The notes: generated by a model from the letters alone, not told the origin. A stretch of DNA of 5,875 nt from Candidatus Peribacteraceae bacterium (GCA_028717505.1 JAQUNQ010000070.1:1-5875), one strand, 5' to 3'; counted from the stretch's first letter, positions 1-5,238 are shown. Numbers and translations are program-made.

Positions 1-2
1 GC

Positions 3-206
3 GGGTTCATCGTGGAGATTGCTCCGGCACAGGAGCAGCGCATGCGTGAGATGGCCCGCAGCATCGGCACCAAGCTCACGCGACTGGGGGAGACGCGCAC
101 CGCCCCTTCTCTCGTCGTTGCGCGGGGAGGGACCACCCTCCTTTCTGAGGAACTGAAAGGTCTCCGGGAACTGTGGCAAAACGGCCTTTTGAGCGCTTGG
201 AAGTAG
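3..206 (+). CDS. purL: Probable C-terminal end of phosphoribosylformylglycinamidine synthase (PurL), 5' part outside window
   Basis: The open frame enters from the left edge and ends at TAG (204-206), leaving 67 residues. What is visible is a strand reading GFIVEIAP, a helix rich in Arg, Met and Glu, the segment LTRLGETR, a strand SLVVARGG, and a closing helix SEELKGLRELWQNGL. The order of beta strand, helix, 'GE' turn, beta strand and final 'ELxxLRELWxxGL' helix is what I remember of the C-terminal AIR-synthase-type domain of PurL. PurL converts FGAR to FGAM with ATP and glutamine-derived ammonia in cytoplasmic purine synthesis. Other members of the same fold (ThiL, HypE, SelD, PurM) are possible, because the catalytic parts are missing. 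A GTG lies in frame at 12, but it is internal to the conserved strand and is not a start. No clear terminator follows: the A-rich bases 207-220 run straight into the next promoter. Confidence 0.55.
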   Translation, partial: GFIVEIAPAQEQRMREMARSIGTKLTRLGETRTAPSLVVARGGTTLLSEELKGLRELWQNGLLSAWK

Positions 207-227
207 AAGAAAAGGAAAAATCATGCA

Positions 228-256
228 TTGACAAACTGCCCAAGAATTGATTAAAT
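228..256 (+). promoter_or_regulatory. Near-consensus promoter for the LPXTG surface-protein gene
   Basis: The -35 box TTGACA (228-233) is a perfect consensus. It is separated by 17 bases from TTAAAT (251-256), and TG at 248-249 forms an extended -10 (TGaTTAAAT). The predicted transcription start is near 263, giving a leader of about 24 bases before the ATG at 287. The leader is pyrimidine-rich (a T run at 264-270, a C run around 275-281) and has no Shine-Dalgarno sequence. An imperfect 15-bp inverted repeat, GAATT-GATTA-AATTC (244-258), covers the -10 and could be an operator, though this is only a suggestion. The segment is clearly more AT-rich than its surroundings. Confidence 0.75.
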
Positions 257-286
257 TCATTCCTTTTTTTCTTACCCCCCCTGCAC

Positions 287-1417
287 ATGTCCCTCATCCA
301 TTCCTGGAAGGCAGTGCTGCTGAGTGCAGTCACACTCACCGCCTTCTCCCTCGTCTCACATGCTTCTGCAGCGGGAACCATCACTATCAAGCAGGAGAGT
401 GCCATCGGCTCGTACGGCAACTGGGAGCTCACCAAGCCCGACAACTCCAAAGTCAATGGAGTGCAGGAACCTCTTCGCACCCTCTCCACCGATGCAGGCA
501 CCTACTCCTTCCTCCTCTCCCCTCCCGCGGATGCGCATGTGTCCATCAAGGCGACGAGTGGGAGTGGCACCATCGCAGAAACATCGACCAATCATGTCTC
601 CTTCACACTCGCCGACAATCAGTCCGTCTTGATCACGGTCACCTACACCTACAGCGGCATGATCACCGTTGACAGTGATCCGCAGGGCGTCTCCTTCGAG
701 CTCCTCGGCTACGGTAGCCAACGCTACGTCGGTGTCACCCCACAGATCTACACGAATATGTCCCCCCTCTCCTACCGCGTCACCTACCAGCGCGTTGATG
801 GTTGCGCTGTCCTTCCCCAGCAGCACCGCGAGCTCACCCCGAATGGTTCCCTCAGCTTCTTCGGGAAATTTGACTGCAGCCAGTCGAGCAGCAGCTCCTC
901 GAGTTCCTCTATCGCATCGGAGGACGACCAGTTCTCCGCGCGTGTCTGGGTCTCCGCGCACCAGGCAGAAGTCCTGCCCGGAAACGGCTTGCGCTTCACG
1001 CTCACCGTGCGCAATACCGGCAAGCGGACACTCCAGGATCTCGTCCTCTCCGCCCAGTACGATCACAGCAAGATGGAAACGACGGGAGTCCTCCCGCAGG
1101 GGGGTGCCCTGACTGGTGAAGTCATTCTCTGGAACATCCCACAACTCTACGCAGGAAAGTACTGGTCCGTCACCCTGCCCATGAAAATCGATGCCAATGC
1201 ACAGAAGGGAGAGACAGTGACCATGGCAGCACGCCTGTCCGGTGGAGGTCTCGTCCCTGATGAAGAACACCTCGTCGCGACGACGAGTGTCGGCATCGTT
1301 GCCCTCCCGCAAACAGGAATCGGCTTCGATGCGCTCTTCCTCGCTCTGAGCGGCATGATCGCACTCGCAACTGGCCTCCTGATGAAGAGGGCTCAGAGAG
1401 TGGCAGTGAGAGCCTGA
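287..1417 (+). CDS. Secreted surface protein with PEGA-like domain, poly-Ser linker, DUF11-like domain and LPQTG sorting signal
   Basis: This is a 376-residue exported protein. Residues 1-28 form a Sec signal peptide (KAVLLSAVTLTAF core, cleavage likely after SHASA). Residues 30-120 are a beta-rich domain. Residues 124-197 resemble a PEGA domain (ITVDSDPQGVSFELL, then YVGVTP and LSYRVTYQ). Residues 200-208 are nine serines written with five different codons, so this is a selected linker and not a slippage tract. Residues about 216-335 match the DUF11/CARDB style of beta sandwich (VLPGNGLRFTLTVRNTG). The C-terminus has LPQTG (340-344), a hydrophobic span (about 348-366) and a basic tail, the classic sortase substrate layout. 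The expected fate is covalent attachment to peptidoglycan by a sortase that lies outside this window. The only cysteines, C173 and C197, could form a disulfide. The ATG at 287 is chosen because it gives the signal peptide. It lacks a Shine-Dalgarno sequence. Ligand or adhesion partner is unknown. Confidence 0.88.
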   Translation: MSLIHSWKAVLLSAVTLTAFSLVSHASAAGTITIKQESAIGSYGNWELTKPDNSKVNGVQEPLRTLSTDAGTYSFLLSPPADAHVSIKATSGSGTIAETSTNHVSFTLADNQSVLITVTYTYSGMITVDSDPQGVSFELLGYGSQRYVGVTPQIYTNMSPLSYRVTYQRVDGCAVLPQQHRELTPNGSLSFFGKFDCSQSSSSSSSSSIASEDDQFSARVWVSAHQAEVLPGNGLRFTLTVRNTGKRTLQDLVLSAQYDHSKMETTGVLPQGGALTGEVILWNIPQLYAGKYWSVTLPMKIDANAQKGETVTMAARLSGGGLVPDEEHLVATTSVGIVALPQTGIGFDALFLALSGMIALATGLLMKRAQRVAVRA

Positions 1418-1430
1418 GAAAGAAGGATAA

Positions 1431-1479
1431 CAATTGGACATGAGGAGGCTCCGCAGGCGCGGAGCCTCCTTGTCAATTG
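1431..1479 (+). terminator. Strong intergenic hairpin, probable terminator after the LPXTG gene
   Basis: The core is a perfect 12-bp stem, AGGAGGCTCCGC (1443-1454) with GCGGAGCCTCCT (1459-1470), closed by the tetraloop AGGC. The stem can extend downward through ACA/TGT (1438-1440 with 1471-1473) and CAATTG/CAATTG (1431-1436 with 1474-1479), with small bulges. It sits 13 bases after the TGA of the upstream gene and 30 bases before the next ATG. There is no good U tract on either strand, so termination may be weak or need a factor, and another regulatory role is possible. The 5' arm contains AGGAGG and the 3' arm CCTCCT. Confidence 0.6.
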
Positions 1480-1509
1480 CTCTCGGAAGTCCCCGTACGC
1501 AACACTAGC

Positions 1510-2826
1510 ATGCTCACCCCCTCTCCCATGTTGCATGCCCGCCCCCTCCTCTTCACGATGTTCCTCTCCCTTTTGGGTCCCCTCCCGCTCCATGCGGCGA
1601 CGGGGGACACGGTGACGCTCGAGGGGCAGGGTACGATCATCATCGAACAGCGACCGGCCGAGGGATTCGATACCATCTTTGGCTCCTGGACACTCCTCAA
1701 GCCCGATCACACCCGCGAGGAGTGGGCCGTCTCGACGATGACCTTCGAGACCGCTCCCGCCGGCAACTACCTCATCACCTTTCAGAGCCCCTCCGGCATG
1801 GCCGGACAAATTGCGCTCAACGTGAACGGCACGGAGACGATCATCGACCAGCCACAGACCTCGTTCGTCCTGCATAACGGAGACCGTGTGACGGCCGCGG
1901 TGCTCTACCGGCTCTCGCGCTACGGGAAAGTCTCCGTGGAGAGTGACCCCCCTTCCCTCGGCTTCCTCCTGAAGGGTCCGGATAACGCGCAGTACCAGGG
2001 CACCACACCCGCCGCCTACGACGCCATGCCCGAGGGGCTCTACTCCGTCATCTTCGACGAAATCCCAGGATGTATCACCCCGAAGCCGCAATCCGGCCGC
2101 CTCGTCGACAAGAGCCGCGTCAGCCTCTCCCTGACCGTGGCCTGCGAAGCGCTGGAGCACACCCTCATCCAAAAAACGGAGGATCGGACATTCAAGTACG
2201 TGACCGTCGAGATGTTCGGGCAGCAAGTCACCTTCCTCGATGTCCCCATGGATACGTGGTACGCCCCCTTCGTCGCCAACGCCGTGAAGGCGGGAGTCAT
2301 GACGGGATACCGCGCGGCGGATGGTAACCCCACGGGCTCCTTCGGCCCCGGAGACAACGTCACGATCGACCAGCTGGCGAAAGTCGCGCACACGCTCGCC
2401 AATATCGATGTGAGTGAAGTGACGGGTACGCCCGAGAACCGCCGCGCGCGGGAGTCGTGGGCAGCCCCGTTCTTCATCTCCGCAGAGCAGCTCAACTGGC
2501 TCGTCTTCCAGAACCGCTCCGTCGACCCCGAGCGGCCTGCCACGCGCGGGGAGGTGATCGCCACACTCCTGCAGGCCCTGAACATCCCCGTCAACTGGCC
2601 CACGGGGAAGCTCTTCTCGGATGTCACCCGCTTCACTCCCTACGCAGGCACCATCGAGACGGCGGCTGCACAGGGCCTCGTGACGGGGTACACGAACGAG
2701 AAGGGCGACGCGACCGGCACCTTCGGCCCGGAGAATCCGGTGAACCGCGCGGAACTCACGAAGATCCTGAAGTCCGCAGCGGATATCTATATCAATACGT
2801 CCGAGAGCTTCCAGCCGGAGGGCTAA
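1510..2826 (+). CDS. Secreted S-layer-homology (SLH) protein with PEGA-like domain, paralogue of the upstream LPXTG protein
   Basis: From the ATG at 1510 the protein has 438 residues. Residues 1-29 are a signal peptide (LLFTMFLSLLG core, likely cut after PLHA). Residues 40-135 match the N-terminal domain of the upstream protein (GTIxIxQ, GSWxLxKPD, TAxAGxY). Residues 138-212 are PEGA-like (KVSVESDPPSLGFLL, then YQGTTPAAY and GLYSVIF). SLH repeats follow. Repeat 1 is at about 242-300 (FLDVPMDTWYAPFVANAV, then AGVMTGY and GSFGPGDNVT). Repeat 2, degenerate, is at about 316-356. Repeat 3 is at about 368-425 (LFSDV, then GLVTGY and GTFGPENPVNRAELTKIL). SLH domains usually bind pyruvylated or other secondary wall polymers non-covalently, which places this protein on the cell surface. 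A TTG at 1477 in the same frame lies in the hairpin foot and is unlikely. ATG 1528 is an alternative start that still leaves a signal peptide. No Shine-Dalgarno sequence precedes either ATG. C188 and C212 are its only cysteines. Confidence 0.87.
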   Translation: MLTPSPMLHARPLLFTMFLSLLGPLPLHAATGDTVTLEGQGTIIIEQRPAEGFDTIFGSWTLLKPDHTREEWAVSTMTFETAPAGNYLITFQSPSGMAGQIALNVNGTETIIDQPQTSFVLHNGDRVTAAVLYRLSRYGKVSVESDPPSLGFLLKGPDNAQYQGTTPAAYDAMPEGLYSVIFDEIPGCITPKPQSGRLVDKSRVSLSLTVACEALEHTLIQKTEDRTFKYVTVEMFGQQVTFLDVPMDTWYAPFVANAVKAGVMTGYRAADGNPTGSFGPGDNVTIDQLAKVAHTLANIDVSEVTGTPENRRARESWAAPFFISAEQLNWLVFQNRSVDPERPATRGEVIATLLQALNIPVNWPTGKLFSDVTRFTPYAGTIETAAAQGLVTGYTNEKGDATGTFGPENPVNRAELTKILKSAADIYINTSESFQPEG

Positions 2827-4103
2827 GCCCCCACCATCCTCCCCGCGAGCTCCGTAATGGTCCCGGCCCCCATGGTCACGAGGACGTCGTGCGGGCGGAG
2901 AACGCGTGTCCGGAGGAGCTCCTCCGCTTCCTGAAGGGAAGAAGCAGCGAGCACCTGCGTGTGACTCCCCTTCGCGATATCCACCACGAATGCGGGGACA
3001 TCCACCTTCTTCGTTTCCAAATGGCCGCGCGCGTCGTAGATGCCGGGGATGATCACTGTGTCCGCGGCGGAGAACGCGGTGACGAAGCTGTCGTAGAGCT
3101 TGAGCGTGCGATCGTGCGTGTGCGGCTGGAAGACGACCACGAGGCGCCGTCCCGGATAGGCCTCCCGCAGGGCAGAGAGCGTCGCCCGGATCTCGCTCGG
3201 ATGGTGCCCGTAGTCATCGATGACGCAGATGTCCCCTCCCATGACCCCCCGCACCTCCATGCGGCGCCAGCACCCCGCGTAGCCCGCAAGGGAAGCGAGG
3301 ACCTGCGTCCGATCAATCCCGAGGACATCCCCGAGCCCGAGCACCAGCTGGGCATTCCTGCGCATGTGCTCGCCGGGTGTCTGAAGGGTGGGGAGAGGCA
3401 GAGTATCGACGTCGAAGATTTCCCTCCCACTCCGCTCCGCGACGGAGGCACACTGCGGATCACTCCCGTGCGTCACGACGATGCCATCCGGAGGAAGCTT
3501 CTTGAGGAAGTCCACGAACGCCTGCTCGTAGTCCTCCTGCGAGTGAAAGTAATCGAAGTGATCCCCATCGACATTCGTGATGAGGAGGACGGACGGAGAG
3601 AGGAAGTGAAAGGAGCGACGGTACTCGCAAGCCTCGAGGAGGAAGAGATCGCTCTCCCCCTTTCGCCAGTTACGCCCGTCGAGCTCCCGCACCTTCGTCC
3701 CCACAATCACGCTTGGATCGAGGTCGGCAGCGAGGAGGACGCGCGCCGCCATCGCGACCGTCGAGGATTTGCCGTGCGTGCCGCAGACCGCGAGGACGCG
3801 ATGTTCCCGCGAGAGTTCGCCGAGCGCCTGGAAGTAGGTCTGCTGCGGGAGCCGGAGAGCGCGGGCTCGCTCCCGCTCCGGACTCCCGTCAGGCAACGCC
3901 TCGGAGGAGATGAAGAGATCCGCCTTGGCCGGGACATGCGACCCGTCCTGTTCAAAGAACACGTCGATCCCCTGCTTCTGCAAATCCTCCGTCATGGAGG
4001 AAGCGGTGCGATCACTTCCGAGGACTGTGTGCCCCTGTGCGCGACGGTACGCGGCATAGGCGCTCAGCCCCATCCCCCCGATTCCGGCGCAGTAGATCAC
4101 CAT
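2823..4103 (-). CDS. murC: UDP-N-acetylmuramate--L-alanine ligase (MurC)
   Basis: MurC attaches L-alanine to UDP-MurNAc with ATP, the first step of the peptidoglycan stem peptide, in the cytoplasm. The protein has 426 residues. Residues 1-31 are the N-terminal Rossmann segment (IYCAGIGGMGLS, ending LGSD). The ATP loop GTHGKSS is at 108-114. Also visible are EACEYRRSF at 157-165, TNVDGDHFDYF at 176-186, the substrate-domain motif WRRMEVRG at 279-286, IDDYGHHPSEI at 295-305 and FQPHTHDRT at 325-333. The GTHGK, EACEY, DH and DDYGHH signatures favour MurC. The related ligase Mpl is the main alternative, but EACEYRRSF and DDYGHHPSE fit MurC better. The protein is shorter than the roughly 450-490 residues usual for the family, with the loss mainly between DHFDYF and PGEH. 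The ATG at 4103 is chosen because the Rossmann motif begins at residue 3. Longer in-frame starts up to 4286 would add unconserved sequence read through hairpins. Its TAG overlaps the TAA of the convergent SLH gene. Confidence 0.93.
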   Translation of the reverse strand: MVIYCAGIGGMGLSAYAAYRRAQGHTVLGSDRTASSMTEDLQKQGIDVFFEQDGSHVPAKADLFISSEALPDGSPERERARALRLPQQTYFQALGELSREHRVLAVCGTHGKSSTVAMAARVLLAADLDPSVIVGTKVRELDGRNWRKGESDLFLLEACEYRRSFHFLSPSVLLITNVDGDHFDYFHSQEDYEQAFVDFLKKLPPDGIVVTHGSDPQCASVAERSGREIFDVDTLPLPTLQTPGEHMRRNAQLVLGLGDVLGIDRTQVLASLAGYAGCWRRMEVRGVMGGDICVIDDYGHHPSEIRATLSALREAYPGRRLVVVFQPHTHDRTLKLYDSFVTAFSAADTVIIPGIYDARGHLETKKVDVPAFVVDIAKGSHTQVLAASSLQEAEELLRTRVLRPHDVLVTMGAGTITELAGRMVGA

Positions 4104-4109
4104 GCCTCT

Positions 4110-4115
4110 ATTGTA
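4110..4115 (-). promoter_or_regulatory. -10 box (TACAAT) just before murC, suggesting a leaderless transcript
   Basis: On the minus strand TACAAT (5 of 6 consensus) is followed by six bases (AGAGGC) and then the murC ATG at 4103. Standard spacing would put transcription initiation on or next to the A of the start codon. The -35 region is poor (TTTTCC at 17 bases). GAGG within the six-base gap is too close to the ATG to act as a normal Shine-Dalgarno sequence. Confidence 0.5.
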
Positions 4116-4207
4116 GGAGACAGGGAGGAGTGGGAAAACGCGGAAGGGAAACATTATTTCTTCGCTGTCCGGCCTCGCGGAGAACGTTCCCCCCGTCATA
4201 AGAAAAT

Positions 4208-4247
4208 TGTCCCTCGGCTCACTCGCTCTGCTCTTTCGCTCGGGACA
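4208..4247 (-). terminator. Possible terminator downstream of tRNA-fMet
   Basis: Read on the minus strand, TGTCCC (4247-4242) pairs with GGGACA (4213-4208) across a 28-base purine-rich loop. It is followed directly by ATTTTCTT (4207-4200), a usable U-rich tract. It lies between the tRNA and murC, which run in the same direction, so it could stop tRNA transcription before murC. The stem is only 6 bp and the loop is long, so this is a moderate to weak call. Confidence 0.35.
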
Positions 4248-4266
4248 CTCTACTTGTACGTAAAGA

Positions 4267-4330
4267 GTGGTCGTAGTCCCGCGCATGCGGGACGAAGACC
4301 ACGAGCGACCCCGCGCATGCGGGGGAGTCG
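4267..4330. repeat. Tandem pair of GCAT-loop hairpins sharing the core CCCGCGCATGCGGG
   Basis: The 14-base core CCCGCGCATGCGGG occurs at 4278-4291 and again at 4310-4323, a 32-base period. In copy 1 the stem is GTCCCGC/GCGGGAC (4276-4282 with 4287-4293) around a GCAT loop. A second stem GTGGTC/GACCAC (4267-4272 with 4297-4302) encloses it across a 3x3 internal loop. In copy 2 CCCGC/GCGGG (4310-4314 with 4319-4323) is enclosed by CGAC/GTCG (4306-4309 with 4327-4330). The outer arms differ in sequence but keep pairing, which points to conserved structure. The pair ends 3 bases from the CCA end of the tRNA gene. It may be a tRNA trailer or terminator, or a REP-like repeat family. Confidence 0.65.
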
Positions 4331-4332
4331 AG

Positions 4333-4409
<77 letters not shown>

Positions 4410-4440
4410 TCGAACAGCACTATTCTGCACCAGTTTTTCC

Positions 4441-4468
4441 TTGCGCGGAAGGGGAAAATGCGTAGAAT
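4441..4468 (+). promoter_or_regulatory. Candidate rpmA promoter with -10 TAGAAT near the start codon
   Basis: TAGAAT (4463-4468, 5 of 6 consensus) lies nine bases before the rpmA ATG at 4478. A weak -35, TTGCGC (4441-4446), sits 16 bases upstream of it. The expected start site is about 4475, giving a leader of only a few bases and no room for a Shine-Dalgarno sequence. The 68-base gap 4410-4477 must also hold the divergent tRNA promoter. Confidence 0.5.
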
Positions 4469-4477
4469 CTGCCCACT

Positions 4478-4765
4478 ATGGCCCATAAAAAGGCAGGAGG
4501 TTCCACCTCAAACGGCAGAGATAGCGAAGCGAAGCGCCGCGGCGTAAAGCGCTTCGGCGGGCAGTCCGTGCATGCGGGGGAGATCCTCATCCGCCAGAAG
4601 GGGTACTGGTACCGGCCGGGCTGCAACACGCACGTGGGAAAGGATTGGACCATCCATGCAAATGTGGACGGCTTGGTGCGCTTCAGCCAGAAGCGCGTCG
4701 TGAAGTTCGACCGCAACCGGGATCGCTGCACCTTCGTGCACGTGGATCCGCTGAAGGCGGCATAA
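4478..4765 (+). CDS. rpmA: Large-subunit ribosomal protein bL27
   Basis: The 95-residue product begins MAHKKAGGSTSNGRDSEAKR, then GVKRFGGQSVHAGEILIRQKG, the nearly invariant N-terminus of bL27. In known ribosomes the free N-terminal tail reaches toward the peptidyl-transferase centre and contacts tRNA. The methionine is directly followed by AHKKAGGS, so this is the non-processed type, without the N-terminal extension cut off in Firmicutes. The middle (PGCNTHVGKDWTIHANVDGLV) fits the family but is divergent, and the product is some ten residues longer than the E. coli protein at the C-terminus. It is not preceded by rplU (bL21), its usual operon partner. It stands alone between a divergent tRNA gene and a convergent gene 10 bases downstream. 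No Shine-Dalgarno sequence is visible. Confidence 0.97.
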   Translation: MAHKKAGGSTSNGRDSEAKRRGVKRFGGQSVHAGEILIRQKGYWYRPGCNTHVGKDWTIHANVDGLVRFSQKRVVKFDRNRDRCTFVHVDPLKAA

Positions 4766-4775
4766 GGCAACATTC

Positions 4776-5222
4776 TCAGAGCGACTTCTTCAGCTCCTCT
4801 ATTTTGTCACGGTAGAAGAAGTAGAGTTTCCAGTGCTCGATGACCGGCATCTGACGGAGGAGCTCCAGGTAGGCCGCTTCGCGCTGGTCGGAGAGAGAAT
4901 CATTCGGCTCGGCGACGAGAGGATCAGTCTGCGGCTTATCCGTAATGATGAGCACTTTCTCGTCAGGCTTCACCATGCCGAGGTTCTCCTTCGCATACTT
5001 GTCCTTGTACTGCGCGGACCGGTAGTACTCGAGGTCCCGGTAACCTTGTGCGATCTTGCCCTTGAGCGCGTTGTTCTGCGTGCGGATCTCGTCGAGCGTC
5101 TGCTCGAAGAGCACATTGCGATAGAAGGAGAGCGCGAGCCCGAAAGCCATGAACCCGACGACCGTCAGTCCCACGATAATCGTGAGCTGCTTGCTGATGG
5201 GTTCGAAGTGCTGGTACGCCAT
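4776..5222 (-). CDS. FtsB/DivIC-like septum formation initiator protein
   Basis: The 148-residue protein has a short cytoplasmic N-terminus, one membrane span at about 13-34 (LTIIVGLTVVGFMAFGLAL), and a predicted coiled coil at about 37-67 (LFEQTLDEIRTQNNALKGKI). The segment DKYAKENLGMVKPDEKVLII (74-93) is the characteristic end of the FtsB/DivIC (septum formation initiator) domain. Proteins of this family form a complex with FtsL and FtsQ/DivIB that activates septal wall synthesis. Here a further ~55 residues follow, ending with EHWKLYFFYRDKIEELKKSL, an aromatic and amphipathic tail. An aromatic segment near the C-terminus is, from memory, common in the larger family members. I cannot separate FtsB from DivIC by sequence alone, so no symbol is given. 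It converges with rpmA and is transcribed away from the gene at 5328. Confidence 0.8.
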   Translation of the reverse strand: MAYQHFEPISKQLTIIVGLTVVGFMAFGLALSFYRNVLFEQTLDEIRTQNNALKGKIAQGYRDLEYYRSAQYKDKYAKENLGMVKPDEKVLIITDKPQTDPLVAEPNDSLSDQREAAYLELLRQMPVIEHWKLYFFYRDKIEELKKSL

Positions 5223-5232
5223 GCGCCGCGGT

Positions 5233-5238
5233 AGTGTA
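5233..5238 (-). promoter_or_regulatory. Candidate -10 box (TACACT) before the FtsB-like gene
   Basis: TACACT (4 of 6 consensus) on the minus strand is ten bases upstream of the ATG at 5222, with no Shine-Dalgarno sequence between them and no good -35. It is mainly of interest because the same short spacing is seen before murC, rpmA and the gene at 5328. Confidence 0.3.

Noticed and set aside
207..270. AAAAGGAA/TTCCTTTT plus T run as a terminator for the PurL-like gene
   Set aside because: The loop would be 42 bases long and contains a near-consensus promoter, so a hairpin terminator is unlikely.
884..910. Poly-Ser codon run as a phase-variable microsatellite
   Set aside because: The nine serines use mixed codons (TCG, AGC, TCC, AGT, TCT), leaving no long perfect repeat for slippage.
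356..1441. Minus-strand open frame of 361 codons under the LPXTG gene
   Set aside because: The plus strand has signal peptide, linker and LPQTG, while this frame has no domain. GC-rich codon use creates long antisense frames.
1477..1509. TTG start for the SLH gene at 1477
   Set aside because: It lies in the foot of the hairpin, has no ribosome binding site, and would put a charged stretch before the signal peptide. ATG at 1510 or 1528 fits better.
1393..2391. Minus-strand open frame of 332 codons under the SLH gene
   Set aside because: It is the antisense shadow of a gene with clear SLH motifs, shows no recognisable domain, and crosses the intergenic hairpin.
4104..4286. Longer murC start at 4286
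   Set aside because: The extra 61 residues are unconserved and are read through the inverted repeats. The Rossmann motif starts right after the ATG at 4103.
4570..4582. GCATGCGGGGGAG in rpmA matching the hairpin copy at 4315-4327
   Set aside because: It encodes the conserved His-Ala-Gly-Glu of bL27 and has no hairpin partner, so the 13-base match is probably chance in GC-rich sequence.
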